From positions 8,837,601 through 8,901,600 of the forward strand of contig JARUPZ010000009.1 of assembly GCA_031213475.1 (NCBI GenBank): a DNA stretch of 64,000 nucleotides. The letters run 5' to 3'. The DNA is from Nereocystis luetkeana. Its lineage: Eukaryota; Sar; Phaeophyceae; Laminariales; Laminariaceae. The notes beneath the pieces were generated by a model. It saw only the letters and a program-made list of their open reading frames with translations. It was not told where the DNA came from and searched no databases. Shown here piece by piece: positions 33,976-46,689 of this stretch (the first letter of the stretch is position 1; each line of letters opens with the position of its first letter). A program made the translations under genes and the position numbers.

Positions 33976-34725
33976 TGCCATTTTATTTCTTGCTCTTCCT
34001 TTTTTTTTGGATAAGCCGTATTGCAAGAGTCGTGTGGCGTGGTTGGAGGATGAACTTGCTCTGCTCGTTTCGTGATTGTCTGAAGCCAAGGGGCTGGGCA
34101 TAGTTGACGAACGCAGAGCGGAGACGGCAGTCTGGGTAGCAAGATACCGGGCGGATTATCAGGAAGAACCTGGCTATACTACTGGAGGGTGCTTTTTGGC
34201 TTTGGTCTGCCTGTTATTTGCCCTTGGTTCTTTGTCTTACTCTATTTACAAGCAGTGTGTTTTTTTGTTTTGTTTTTTTCTTCCAGCTCGTTCCTTTTCA
34301 AGTGTTGGCGACCTCGACTGCGGGGGGGAGGGGGGGGGGGGGGGTACGGGGGGGGGGGACGACAGATTTATTTATTTAGTTTTTCTTTCATTTTTTATTT
34401 TTATTTTTATTTTATTTTCGATTTGTCTTCTTTCTTTCTTGTTTTCTCTTTGATTTATTCCCTTTGTTTCTCTATTTCGTAGAACATGTCTGTCGTTCCT
34501 GTCGTATATAGTATGATGACATGACATTGCATTGCCCACTGCTGTGCTTACTGCATACCTGGTATGTGGCAGCATAGATAGTATCTCTGTGGCGTAGCTT
34601 TGTGACCACATAATAACTTGTATATCTTCTAGGACTGAAGAATCGGCACGGACATTAGTTATGCTAGATAGATGTCGACGGCTAGAAAGAACGGTTTCAT
34701 GTGAAGAACACACACTCATCGTACA
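33976..34725 (+). mobile_element. LINE 3' end, truncated copy
   Basis: Matches about 3540-4280 of the LINE in the same order: AAGCCGTATTGCAAGAGTCG, GCCAAGGGGCTGGGCATAGT, GGCAGTCTGGGTAGCAAG, the G-run after GCGACCTCGACTGCGG, then the 240-bp tail with CGGCACGGACATTAG and AAAGAACGGTTTCATGTG. The poly-G tract at 34321-34362 is expanded relative to the other copies. Confidence 0.8.
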
Positions 34726-35059
34726 GGATTCAACAGGCAAGATACATAAAGAACATGTTATAGAAGTGAATTCGCGAAATAAACTATAAAAACTGATCGA
34801 AAACAAAACACACCAAACAAAGGAAAAAAGAAAGAGTGTGGTCGCCCCTGGTAAGACATATCATATGGCAGACAATACATGGAACGAGCTGGAATAAGAG
34901 CACTACTACCTATACGCGGAGGAATCCAATAATGAGACGTATTTCGCAGTTTGTAAAGATGACTACCAACTATTTTTATCAGTCGAGCTCAAAACTGACG
35001 TATTTCATAAATTTATTAACAAAAAAAAACGAAGGGAACTCACGGGCTTACCGAAATAC

Positions 35060-35150
35060 AATTATCTAGTACGACGATTTGTCATCGCATTGTCGACTCT
35101 GCTTCCTGAATAACATTTCACGAGTATATCTGTGCGGTAGATGTCTACCA
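35060..35150 (+). repeat. Partial copy of the LINE-tail repeat
   Basis: TAGTACGACGATTTGTCATCGCATTGTCGACTCTGC and the following TCTGTGCGGTAGATGTC resemble the tail unit and the partial copy at 30128. Confidence 0.4.
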
Positions 35151-35389
35151 CAGACATACGAATATCATCCTCCTGACAAAAGGATTGCATGTGTAGCACA
35201 CACTTCACTACATAGGCGGTACGAGTGCGGACACTGGGGGTCCTTGATAACGACGAGTAAACGAGCAGTTCAATGCGAAGACCACACAATGTTATGCTGC
35301 CCTAATCTACAGACTGTGAAGCAAATACTTTCGTAACGAAGGACAAAAAAGAAAATTGTGGCAATTTCTTATCATGGAGTGTTTTTTCC

Positions 35390-35424
35390 ATAATATCCAA
35401 AGTTTGGAAATCTTTGGATATTAT
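35390..35424. repeat. Perfect 13-bp inverted repeat
   Basis: ATAATATCCAAAG (35390-35402) and CTTTGGATATTAT (35412-35424) are exact complements separated by nine bases, able to form a hairpin or cruciform. Confidence 0.9.
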
Positions 35425-38161
35425 ATGTATATACGTAGGCGTTCTGTCACGATTCGTAATTTTTGCAAAAGAAAAAAATCAATATCACTAACAATGTCAT
35501 GCCAATCTTTGGGGGAAAAAAAATAAGAAAATATGGAATATTGAAAAATTGCGCCAAGAAAAAAGTCCTAACATTGGGAAACAAGCCCTCTGATAAGAAT
35601 GACAATAACACAGGAGACACACCACCCCCCTGATTAGGATATTTGAAGTTGTTTTTCGAAAAGTATCATCACAGTGACCATCGTCACGTACATGGTTATG
35701 CGGTCTGTCGTCTGTAGTCCGAAGACTGGGTGAATCAAGCGAGAGGCTCCGTCCTTGTAGATAAAATCTGTCTTTGAATTTCATTCTCCTCTCTGGGGAT
35801 AAACCAACGCCAAACTCCAAGCTATTGTGGTTTCATTAGTCTGCGAAACGAGACTGCAGTCCTAAAAGGGTGAACACAACACATCACCCCCGAAACAGCA
35901 GCCCCCCCTGATATCAAACACTTGCCCTGATATCATTCCCAGAACACATCTTCGTCTGCGACTCACGACAGCTGACTCGTTGATCGGGGCGGCCGTGCTG
36001 TCTGTCCTTCTTATACATCAGCTACGTGCGGTTGGGCGTGAATACTGCCTTTGACATATTCCTAACCAGGCTACAAGGTGAGTCAAAGACGCTGCACCCC
36101 CAATGACGTGGCAAATATTTATGGGCAGATTGAGGACCTCAGACCCCAACCTATTATCAACAAACATACGAGGTAGTAGCTGTTGCGCAAGTCGCGTTAT
36201 TGCGCTGGCGCAAAACAGCACTACTAACTGTGCCCGAGTCGCTGTTACAGTTTGCGAAACAGCCCCTCCCGGACGGTGTGATCCGCGCAGCGCATCATGA
36301 CTCTACATGCCGTGCGAAACACGGGTTGCGCGAGCTCCTCTTAAACCCCGACTAAGCAAGGACCTCGAGAGGTGCGGTCCATTCAGTAGTTGCATTGCAT
36401 TGCGGGGTGCAAAGAGCTTCCTGGTGGGATCAGGGTATGGGAATAGACCCAGCTCAATCCCTAACCCCAACCCTGACCACAAACCGCACTATCACAAACC
36501 AGAGACGGGCGAGAAACGCGGCAGCGCCGGTTTAGCATCTAGCATGAATTTGTGAAACACTTCGAACGCGGACGCCGACGCCGAAGTGCGAATCACAGGT
36601 ATCTGAACTCGAAGACAAATAACCTTGTTGGCAAGTTGTGTGTTGTTGTGTACTGCGCAGCGTGTTTCACGGCACGCTAAACAACGTTGCGAGGGCTTGT
36701 TCCTCCCGTTTAGGCCTCACCTCGTGACACTCAATGTTTGGTTCTCTGATGAATATCAGGAATGCACGTTACGGCGTTAGGCGCAATACATCGTGATGAA
36801 GGTCAGCCGTTCGTAACACCTGAGTTGTTTCCCCGACAAAACATTAATAACGATGTGATCATGATAGCTGTAAACCAACCTGAAACGGGGATTTGGTCAA
36901 ATCCCAGCCCCTCACAATCCCTTTGAATCATTCATCACTCTGAGCGTTTTGGCTGGCGCCACACTCCCCACTCGAGCCTCAAAACAACACACCAGTCCCG
37001 AAGAAGCTGTCGTTGGTTTTGAGTCCTCTCGTGCTAGAAATACACAACTTCGATGCACTCGGTAGCGCAGTTTCAGGCCTTGCACATCCGATACCTGAGC
37101 TCCAACAATCGCGCCGCCGGTTTAGGCAACTTTGACGACAACTGCCGCTATGGACAAAGCTCAAGGTTGACTGTGTGCTTGTCGATACAGCTATAATAGG
37201 AACTAAGTGTATTCCAGAGTGTTTCGCATCAGTATTAATGTCACCCGCACCCAATCGGCTTTGGACGCTTCTGCAAAACATATAGACAGGCACCAGGTAG
37301 GTATACATATACCGGGTATATATATGTTAAACAAAAACCCTTTACTTTGTAGAGCAAGCACAAACATAAAAACGTTTCATTCTGTTTTTGTCTGTCTTGT
37401 ATGAATATTCGTACGTCAGGAGTATAGCTCCTTCATGGCTCCAGCAGTACATCATATGATTAGGCACATTTTGATCAATAAAGAAGAATGCCCATGACTC
37501 GACCGGAAAGAACGTTTTTAATCTTCGGCGATACTGCTGCCCACGTACATACATAGAGGATCCGAGTACGTCTGCCGCTTTGCCACATTGTTGTAGTAAA
37601 ATAATATTGAGTCCATCGTAAGGTTAGCGCACCTCCGATCAGATGTGAGGCTGGAGTTATAGCAGACATACGGAATGTTTTTGAAACACAAACGGAGTGG
37701 CGGTGCTTCCAGGTGGTGTGGATCTGTGGCTAGTCTAGAGCTGTAATAAAACAAAATGTTTTGTGGGGAAATCAAGATGTGACGGTATGAATAATGTGAC
37801 AAAAAATCGCTCTACCAGGTATAATAATAGTCTCAGCCGAGGGAGACATGCGATGAGTAATGCGTAGTATGTTGATGATCAATCATGAATGACCCCTAGA
37901 TCCCACGTGCTCCAACATTCTCTCTGATATGGTATCACGGCATGAAAACTGAGCCTGCGCCGGCTTGTTTTGTCGAAAACGCCGAATATGGCGTTAGAAA
38001 CGCGTGTTATATACGGCCTGGGAGTGGGTTTAATCTCTACCGGAAGGGGGATTTGAACGTTCTAATTTTGATTATTTTCGCAATCGACGCACTAATTCAA
38101 ATATTGGAGAATGTCGAGTGCAAACTCCAAAAAGTGAGTTCTACAGAGTCTTAGATAACGA

Positions 38162-38164
<3 letters not shown>
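35425..38164. other. Intergenic, no gene recognised
   Basis: No domain-bearing frame. AGACTGCAGTCCTAAAAGGG at about 35850-35870 resembles the right end of MITE family B but no left end is found. A TACCAGGTA word lies at 37813. The 36-37 kb part has repeated phrases such as GTGCGAAAC. Confidence 0.45.

Positions 38165-38230
<66 letters not shown>
38165..38230. repeat. (AT)n microsatellite
   Basis: Thirty-three uninterrupted AT dinucleotides. Confidence 0.99.
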
Positions 38231-38233
<3 letters not shown>

Positions 38234-38399
38234 ATTGCACCCTAGACAGTAGTAGACAAGAGTCCACGTTTATAAAAATGTGTTACTCTAGCATTTTACT
38301 GCGTATTTTGGTCCCTAATTCCAGGTGATTCAACGGCATCGAATATTGTTAGGGTGATTCAGACACTTAGTTCTATCATATGGCCCCTACCTGGCCCTA

Positions 38400-39560
38400 T
38401 TGCCCAGTTTGTTTTTTGGCAGTCTCCGTCATCAATGATCCGGAAAATTCCTTTCCTGGGACCTTCTCTAACATAAATTACCCGGCCAATTCGAATCTAT
38501 AGGCCATCTCCTACATAAATTGTCTCGGCAGTAACTGTTCGGACTATTATTCTAATTATTGATAAACAGTCTCCCAGATCAATGTTCCCGACAATTCCAA
38601 TGTTATATAAACAGTCTCCAAAATCAATTGTCCGGTCAACCCCAACTAGCAGACTGCCTTCTTTTTGTCTGGCCAGTTCCAATAAACAGGCAGTAGTAGT
38701 AGTAGTAGTGAAAATCAAATATCCGGACAAATTCAACTATTAATATGTTTATGATTCAAAACTACTAAATCACTTCTTCAGACGGTGCCATTGGTGGGCG
38801 ATCTCCTAAATCAATTGCCCGTGCATTAAAAGATATCAGTGCAACGGATTTTTTTGTTTCGCGAAACGTTTTTTTTTATGGTTGACATCCGAACACATTG
38901 GCTACTTACTATGTGCGGTATCGAACAACCTACTACGGACGGACATGTACAGAAGACTTAAAATTAACAAGGTGTCCCGCCCTGTTCTGCTTACGCCTTG
39001 GACAATGCACCTTTCACGTGACTAATGCCCCAACAGCAGAGTGACGAAATGCCTATTATTTTGGATTCTCCGGGCAAGTGATGTCAAAAAGACTCTTTAG
39101 CAATTCAATTTTTTTAGACTACTCGTATCGGTCTTGAATACTGTCTATTATTAAGAGTTGGATATGTTCGGAGAATTGATGTATGGTACTGTCCAACAAT
39201 TAATTAGGGATATCGGGACCAATATTATTAGAAACAACTCCCTATCAATTGAAATCACCATGCCAACTGATTTCAGAGACTGCCCGTTATTTGAAATTGT
39301 CTGAACAGCTGATGTTTGGTGCTTTTACATAGTTGGAATCGTCCGCCATTAAGAGTAATTGGCCGGACAAGTGGTTACGGAAACGACCTATTAATTGGGA
39401 TTGTCATGACTATCGAGTTCAAGAGACCTCGGTCTCTTGAACGCTGGCAACTGCTTGCCGAACTACAGTTCATTTGGTCTGTACGCAACCCTACCATGCT
39501 AGTGTGGCCCTTGGAACAGGATCGGGAACTTCCCTGCATACCCAATCATTAGAAAGTTTC
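38400..39560. repeat. Degenerate array built on AATTGTCCGGACAATTC
   Basis: Phrases such as TCAATTGTCCGG, CCGACAATTCCAAT, TCCGGACAAATTCAAC and AATTGGCCGGACAAG recur every 45-60 bp with heavy divergence. The core AATTGTCCGGACAATT is self-complementary. A last echo, TTGTCTGGACAATTCCAATC, is at about 40138-40158 beside the SINE. Confidence 0.55.
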
Positions 39561-39595
39561 TTGATTGCGCCATACTACGAGTAGTTTATCAATCA

Positions 39596-39930
39596 ATGGG
39601 CAGTGTCTATGACAATACAATGAGTATGTACGCGGCATTAACACTGATCGAGCAATTGATTACCCTGGTACTATTAATAGGGTGGTATCTGAAATGATTT
39701 ATGCCGACAACCTCAACCACTTGAAAAAGCAGAAGTCCGTTTGCGCAATTCTGTTTAATTCACTGCATGGGCAGTGTCTATGACTATACAATGAGTATGT
39801 ACGCGGCATTAACACTGATCGAGCAATTGATTACTCTGGTACTAGGGTGGTATCTGAAATGATTTATGCCGACAACCTCAATCACTTGAAAAAGCAGAAG
39901 TCCGTTTGCGCAATTCTGTTTAATTCACTG
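39596..39930. repeat. 171-bp tandem duplication
   Basis: ATGGGCAGTGTCTATGAC... at 39596 repeats at 39767, a step of 171 bp. The copies are nearly identical, the second lacking nine bases (ATTAATAGG). Recent local duplication. Confidence 0.95.
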
Positions 39931-39949
39931 CATCCTAATCAACTGTTAA

Positions 39950-40033
39950 CCCCTACAGAACCGCAGTCCCGTCTTGGAGACAAACTACTTGAATTTGGCT
40001 GGTTTGTCCCCGAACCGGGGCTGCGGTTCTAAA
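39950..40033. mobile_element. MITE family B, right end truncated
   Basis: Left flank TTAA (39946-39949) then CCCCTACAGAACCGCAGTCC; the right part GGGGCTGCGGTTCTAAAA lacks the terminal GGGG and TTAA. It is clearly the same family as 7782-7873. Confidence 0.75.
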
Positions 40034-40160
40034 ATATTCCATTTCATATGCAGCAACTGTATTTATTTATTTATTTTCAGACATACCTGGTATACAATTA
40101 ATGGACATAATAATTAATGGACAGCTCTCGAAATCAATTTGTCTGGACAATTCCAATCCC

Positions 40161-40506
40161 TTTTTTTTTTTTTTTTTTTTTTTTGCTCATCCCATTCATT
40201 ATCTTCGCATATCTTCTTCTCTTTCTCCTTCCCACTCGTAACTCAGATCCGGGGTCACATAGCAGGCTCTTCTTCCCCCTTCCCGCTACGGTACGTGCCT
40301 TCATTTGAATCGCGAGAAGATTTCAGCCTTTTCTTCCCTCGTCGACTCGCATCGAATTGTGCCTACCCACGCTGCAAGGCGCTCTCAACAATTGAATCCC
40401 TTTTTTTATTTTTGCAAATAAAGTCAAAGTCCGACCCTCCTGGGGCTCGAACCCAGGACTCAAACAAGTAGAATTCGAGGTTAACCACTTGAACCACCGG
40501 GGCGAG
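40161..40506 (-). mobile_element. tRNA-derived SINE, family A, with poly(A) tail
   Basis: Minus strand: A box TGGTTCAAGTGGTTAA and B box GGGTTCGAGCCCC in the head (about 40503-40435), with a T-arm CTGGG-TTCGAGC-CCCAG, then the family A body, ending in a 24-base poly(A) (40161-40184 as T). It aligns with 1945-2344. The long pure tail suggests this copy is the younger. Confidence 0.85.
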
Positions 40507-41624
40507 CCCAACTGGAATCGACCAACGATGTATCGTGTCAGCGAGGCTCCGTCGATTCCTCTCCCCTTCTATATGATCTACCAATGGCTCAGCCGATTCC
40601 TCTTAGAAAATGCGGTCCTACGTGTCAAGAAGATGCCGTGACCGTCAACCAGGTGACCTTACGAGTCTATACACAAGCCCGGAAACACGAATATGGCACG
40701 ACACACTCGAAACGCGGCATCGCGATTCGGTCGAAGATAGTACAGGTCACCCAGAATCCGACCGGCCTACTCAGATTGTTCCATCCAGTATACGTATATG
40801 AGTTTCTTGCATTTCTTCCTCAAGTTCAGAGGGTCTGCCGTTTTTACGTTGCCCAACTTCTCAGAAACAGGTGGTTGTCGTGGAACGGCTATCGCGGTCA
40901 GGGCTCTCTTGCACATGATCGATAGTAGTGGTGCAGTCTAGGACCACAATTTCAAAGCGACACAAATACTGCCGCCGCCACGCCCCACCGAGTAGTCTCT
41001 CCGCCACCACAGTCTGTCAGGAAGAAAGCGATCTTCATCGTTTACCCTCCACGGGTGTGTCGGTGGCGATGTGGCCGTGGTCTAGCCAACATCGGCAATT
41101 AATGAGGCTCGTTTATGCATCTCCTGAGTTTGAGTCAGTACGTTCCACACTGCTCGTGTATGGGTGTCGTCGTGGCGTATTGGTGTGGCCTAACCGAAGG
41201 GGTGAATGTGTTGTCTCCTAACAACTTTGGTGTGACCGGCACGGACGCCATGGATGTCTATCTCACGGGCGTGGTCCATCAATCAGCAGCGGCATAAAAA
41301 TCACCACCGCCGCCGCAACCATCTCCTCCACCACCTTCACCTCCCCAAAACCACCATTTTCACAGCGCAATCACAAACAAACATGAAAAAAAAACACCGG
41401 CAGAGCGGGCAGCGCAACAACAACGGTGCTGGGGGTAGGGATGGGAAGAAACCAGAAAAAGACGTCGCCCGTGTAGTTAGTGGCAGCACTTACTTCTCTA
41501 AGCTTGGGCCGCGGGTCGAGAAGCGCCACGTCTGCGTCGAAACGGCTCGCTTCGCGCAACCAGCCGTGGGGGCAATTCTTCGCGTACAACCGCGCCGACC
41601 TTGCTGCGGGAAAGAAGAAAAAAT
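40507..41624. other. Intergenic, no gene recognised
   Basis: Frames at 40584-40925 (113 codons) and 41254-41754 (166 codons) show no domain; the latter runs into the tandem array and is low in complexity. Short CCGCCGC and CACCACC tracts are present. Confidence 0.45.
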
Positions 41625-41990
41625 ATATTTGCCTTCCCCTTCAGGCGAGGGAAAAATATTTTTCCGTCCCGCCCCACCGAACAAAAAACAAATTGCCGTC
41701 CCGTCTAGCCGTGGGGGGGGGATATTCACCGTCCCGTCCTGCCGAGAAAACTAAATTACCGTCCGGCCCCGCTGAGGAAACAAATATGCACCGTCCCGTC
41801 CCGGCTGGGGCAAAACAGAATAATACCGTCCTGTCTCGTCGTGCAAAAAAATGCCCCATTGAATATATAATCGTCTCGTCCTGGCGAGAAATTATGCACC
41901 CGCTGCCCCATCTCGCCAACATTTTATTACGTCCTCACTTTACCGTCCCGTTTTCATATATATTCCCGCCAAACATGTGAAATTTGTCCC
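41625..41990. repeat. Degenerate ~30-bp tandem array
   Basis: About ten units with approximate consensus TTACCGTCCCGTCCCGCCGAG followed by an A-rich end (AAAAAATA). Examples start near 41664, 41695, 41728, 41758 and 41790. Unit length varies from about 28 to 37 bp. No coding frame survives the array. Confidence 0.8.
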
Positions 41991-42151
41991 GTCTCGATTC
42001 TCAGTCACTTTGATAAAATCGGTAATTGGATCTGAATCCGTCGTGTCAGTGTACACAGTACTGACCCTCACCCATTTTCTCGATAAGTGCTACAAGTTTC
42101 CCGACGGAGTTTGAGTATTCCGGCACAAAGGTACCGGCATACAAGGGCTCC

Positions 42152-42177
42152 GCATGGGTGCCTGCCGGCACCCATGC
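42152..42177. repeat. Perfect 11-bp hairpin
   Basis: GCATGGGTGCC and GGCACCCATGC are exact complements with a four-base loop (TGCC). GC-rich and stable. Confidence 0.9.
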
Positions 42178-42491
42178 TCCGGATGATAGGAGAATATACG
42201 TCAATGCCAAGTCGTATGATTATCTTCAAGCAAGTTGCCATAAATACACCGTTCGATGTTATTGCGAACGGGATCAGGGTAATGCCAAGCGGTTCAGGGA
42301 AAAGGCAATGCCCAGTATCAGTTCTCAGTTTTTGTGTCTGTCTCACTCGAAGTACACACCAACTTTTTGTGTTTTTTTTGGGACGTAATGATTATTGCTG
42401 TTTTTTTGTGCCATCTACTCTGAAGCATTGTGGGCCAGGGAATCATCGATAATTTGGAGCTCGGTTGCTGCTGGCGGGGGCAGAAATCAGC

Positions 42492-42529
42492 TCAGTTCTG
42501 AGAGGTCTCTCTTATACTCTCAGAACTGA
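42492..42529. repeat. Perfect 13-bp inverted repeat
   Basis: TCAGTTCTGAGAG (42492-42504) and CTCTCAGAACTGA (42517-42529) are exact complements around a 12-base loop. Confidence 0.9.
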
Positions 42530-43149
42530 ATTTATAATGATGATGTTGTTTACGATAGTAGTATTGCTGCCCTTCTTCTCCCCAGTTATTACCAAGTACC
42601 CCACGACGATATCGCTGAACCAGTAACCACGCCGATATCACAGCCGTATCTACGGCGAGCTGTACCTATACTTCCGACGGCGCTCGTGCCGAAGAGTCTC
42701 TCCCGCACATAAAAGCGATAGCAGCAGCACAACATGCAAAATGACAACAACAACAGCAACAGTAGGAGCAGTAGCAGGCATGCTGCTCCGGTCGGTTGCT
42801 GCAGCTGCTTCTGTGCAGACCCAGCCGCAAGACCAGTAAAATACTGCTGACATGGCAGTATTCTCATAATAGGCGTACCAATATGCAGTATGAAAAGCAC
42901 CCGTGCCAGTTATGCGTAAGGCATGAATAGCCCCTAGCATGTCGACAGTCATCGTATCTAAAAAGAATGTATGTCACTGACGTCAGACACCCGTCATTGT
43001 ACAGACGTTCGTGAGGCTCATTGGTTTTGTCTTGTCTGCGACGTCTCCCTCCGGAGAGTTTGTTGGTTTTTTCTCCGATTTGGTTGTATTGGTTTGTTTC
43101 GAATGTTTCTCTATCCGGTTGAAGATGTACTTGTTATATCCTGTCTGTC

Positions 43150-43330
43150 GTACCTGGTACACGGTAAGACGACAGGGCATTGCATGGTCGACTCTGATCA
43201 CTGAGCAACCATATAGTATCTGTGTGTCGTAGTTTGGTGACCACATAACTTATATTTCTCTAGAATCATATAATCGGCACGGATGCCAGTTGTGATGGAT
43301 GTCAACTGGTAAATATATATGATATGTTTA
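43150..43330 (+). repeat. Stand-alone copy of the LINE-tail repeat
   Basis: GGCATTGCATGGTCGACTCTG, then GTGACCACATAACTTATATT and CGGCACGGATGCCAGTTGTG align in order with the LINE tail (about 4085-4260). The upstream LINE body is missing, so the tail unit moved alone or this copy is strongly 5'-truncated. Confidence 0.65.
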
Positions 43331-44199
43331 ATGTCAAGCACACACACTGATCCACAAAAAGCAACATAATCAGTCTCCAGGGCAGCTTGGCGGCTATACC
43401 GGTCGCACAGATGGCCCTACTGACAATACACACACAACGAGCCGTTGGTTCTACTCCTCGAACTATCTGGTGCATCCGACCGACCGCGACCACACACAAA
43501 GAACTTTCTGTCACCCACATCCACTCGGAGCTCCAAGCGGCTCGAGCTACGCCGTTATGTACAATTTTTCGAAACAAGTTTAGGGCGTACCCTGGAAGCG
43601 CGCCGGTTGAAGATGAGGCGCCCATCGCAGCTGGCAGGATGCCCTCGAAGCAGCGCTCTACCCCACCGTTTGGCAGATTTGTCTCCGCGACGGATGCGGT
43701 ATGAAGGCCAAATGCAGCATAGCACATGCCTGGTATACGATGAGGAAACCCTTCATGAAAGCGGGTGTACGGCAGTCAGTCGTCAAGGACACCAATCAAT
43801 CAAGGCACTATTGAGTACTAGAATACGCGCGTAGATCCCGTTCACGTCAACTGTGGGGATTCCACGACCACTTCCAATACTCACGAGGTCCTTTCGTCTC
43901 TGGACAAATTGTGTCTGAGTGGGAAAAATAAGGCAATACACGCACGTAGGGTGCACTATAGATACACCAAAGAAAGGGACTTTCGTACGCGTACACACAG
44001 ACACAACAACACGGCATGTTGTTGCCTGCTTATCGTGCCCGATGGCAGGGTTGTTCGCCATATCAAGCTGATGGTCGCGCGCCGTGCACTGCTTATACTG
44101 TTGTTGTCGGTCGTTTGGACTGTGCGCCCGTCATCAAACACACTAAATCGCTACAACAAGTAGTTTGAAAAACAGCACTCCGGTACCTGGTATACCCTT

Positions 44200-44380
44200 T
44201 CGTTCAAACGAGATAAATCGTATTGCCCACTCCCATCGAAAAACGACTTGAGCGTCTGCCGCGCGCTCAATAGTGCACGGAGCGCGCCTAGATTTTGACC
44301 AATGTGTCCGGGCGGGCTTGCCGGGTCGACCAACTGGGCATTTTCCAGAAAGAAGATGGCTCGTACGAAGAGAGACGTCC
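44200..44380. repeat. Dispersed repeat related to 48735-48905
   Basis: CCCACTCCCATCGAAAAACG, GTGCACGG, then GACCAATGTGTCCGGGCGGG parallels CCCACTCCCGTCGAAAAAG, GTGCACAG and GACCAATGTGTTCATCCGGG at 48756-48845. Order and spacing agree. A similar CCCAC..GTCTGCC order also occurs in the arms of the foldback element at 49360-50085. Confidence 0.55.
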
Positions 44381-44593
44381 AAAAAAATATGAAAACATCG
44401 CCAACAAACGTACGTACGCGGTTCCCCTCCGGTAGGTAGGTGCGTAAAAGAGTGGCGCAAGATCGAAATTGTACTTGTCTGAAATACGCGTACCTGCACA
44501 CCTGAAAATAACAATCGTAGAGTTGCATCCTCCCACCAATGAGGTGAAGGACACACACATATTTTGCAGGACACGACATGTATACTGTTGTTA

Positions 44594-44698
44594 TTACGGG
44601 GGACCATAGTTAATAGGACCTACGGTATACATAAAAACCTACATATCTAACCATTTTTAGTGACAATATTTGGTCCTGTTAACTATGGTCCCCCGTAA
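44594..44698. mobile_element. MITE family A, copy 2
   Basis: 105 bp; ends TTACGGGGGACCATAGTTAA and TTAACTATGGTCCCCCGTAA are near-perfect complements. Best-preserved copy together with 50798-50902. Confidence 0.9.
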
Positions 44699-44759
44699 TA
44701 GTGGAAATCGTGTGGGATAATTTCTATTATTGCGGGGCACAACAGTAAAAATACAATAT

Positions 44760-46200
44760 TGCAATTAATCTATTAATTATATATAGACAGCGTGATGCCC
44801 GATTTAGACCTTCATGATAGTATTGCTTATAATACCAAGCAAAAAATAATATATTTCACATACTACTCCAAAATCAGCTTTTGTAACCTCCCTTAAAGGA
44901 ACGTACAACATAATGTATTTGTCACAATCGAAAACACTTTTTGGAAGCTGCCTTCGTGCAACGTTCCAAGATATTGTCTTTTAAGACGTAATCGTCAAAA
45001 CATGCATTTGTTTCTGTCCTCCTGCACTTTGAACATCCGGTCCTCGTCATCTTCCGCCGCTTCCCCCGATTTCCAGCGAAATAAGAGTCTTTCGAGCTAC
45101 CGAGGGCTTTAGGGAATCCTCACTGTCGTCTTTTTTACACTACATACGCCGCGCTGTGGACTACTGCAGACGACTTAGCAGCACCTCATGCTATAGCTCT
45201 GCAACAACACCCAATTTCCAAAGCGTCCCTCCCATGTCCTTCTATCGCAGCACATTGCTGTACACAAACAATCATGAACGCTTGACACAAGAAGGTATCT
45301 TCCCTAACAAATATTGTTTGTTCCGCCGCGTTGTAGGTGGAGATCGTATGAAGCTCCAGTTCCGCCGTACTTTGCCGTGAAGTATCGAGAACCCGCCGTA
45401 TTATTAATATTTCACAGTTAACCAACCGACTTCACCTCCCGGATAAAGCTTGAGTTTCACCGCTCTTTGCCGTTACATATCGAAAACACGCCGCATTATT
45501 CGACATAACCTCCCACTTTCATCATTCTCCTGTGGCCTGATCTACACGCCCCCCTTTAACGAAGCAAGTATGCCGTTGACGACAAGAGGATCCTCTAAAG
45601 CAAAGGTGAAAGTCACGCCAGATTTTACTGTAATACTGGCGTGTCCCTGACTCTCGTTCGTATCGTACAACGTTCTTCCCAACTTTGTAGGTAATAATCG
45701 TGTATCTCACCGAAATCGCGACCATCGCCCGTTAGTGTAAATCGCGCCCGTGTCAATAATTACCACCGTAACAATCATCATCCGCACCTTCCCGTCGGTA
45801 CTGATATCTTCAGAGCACCCCTTGGCCTTTGCTCAAGACGACCCAATCCGGCACACTTTGCTGTCGATGACCACCATACTTACAGCCGTATTTCGTGCGG
45901 ACCCGTCTCGTACGCCATATATATACGTTTTCCGTTACCACTGCTGCTTGCTGCCGTCTCCATCATCCTTCAAGCCGCAAGTACCCTATTACTCTCAGCA
46001 TTCCGAGTACGACATTTCCTCGATACGGAGACAGTCGATGCTCGGAGTGTGGTCCCTCTGCTGTGCCTTCATCGTATTGCCCGCAGATGGTATTGCATCG
46101 AACTGCCGCAACCAGCAACTAATCAAATGGCAGTGCGAGATTTTAGAGAGGGAGCAAGCACACGAAATATATATCACAATTCATAGTTTAGACGCTTATT
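44760..46200. other. Intergenic, with a diverged ~108-bp duplication
   Basis: Near 45353-45398 and 45453-45497 the phrase AGTTCCGCCGTACTTTGCCG..TATCGAGAACCCGCCG recurs as AGTTTCACCGCTCTTTGCCG..TATCGAAAACACGCCG. A 150-codon plus frame at 45750-46202 has no recognised domain. Confidence 0.4.
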
Positions 46201-46689
46201 GAGGTCCTACAAAAAATGACTTACAAAGTGGCATTCATGAATATAAAGCACGGGGCCACAGTTGCTGTCCGTTCTATGTATTGGCTCATATATTCTAGCT
46301 CCTATATTCTCTACTTGGATCTGGCCCGACCGCCGTGGGGGCGAGAGGGCCATTTATTCCCAAGTAGTAAATATATATGGCGAAATATATACCAGGTAGG
46401 TTTTTGTCTCTGCCGTAGTTCGTTCATATGGTCCCCTACAATACTAAAACAATCCAAAAGAGGGTACCGGTAAGTGGGCATTGATCCTGAACAGATGGGC
46501 CGCAGCAATCAATTCAATGTTTGCGGCGTAAGCGTAGGTAATAAAAGTTGGGTCAGGACGAGGCTGCAACACAACACTTACTTTGTGACTGGCTGAGTAA
46601 TATCAAGCATACACAAAAAAACAGCTTCCCGCGAAACAAATATTTCTTGGCGCTCAGAGTAAAAAAAAGGTTTGATAGATACAGTATTC

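Noticed and set aside
31605..34725. LTR retrotransposon formed by the paired inverted and direct copies
   Set aside because: The copies share 3' ends but differ in 5' extent and end in simple repeats, the pattern of LINE truncation, and lack TG...CA ends.
42589..42900. Minus-strand frame with a poly-Leu stretch as a membrane protein
   Set aside because: The Leu run is a translation of a CAA/CAG-type microsatellite; no other protein feature.
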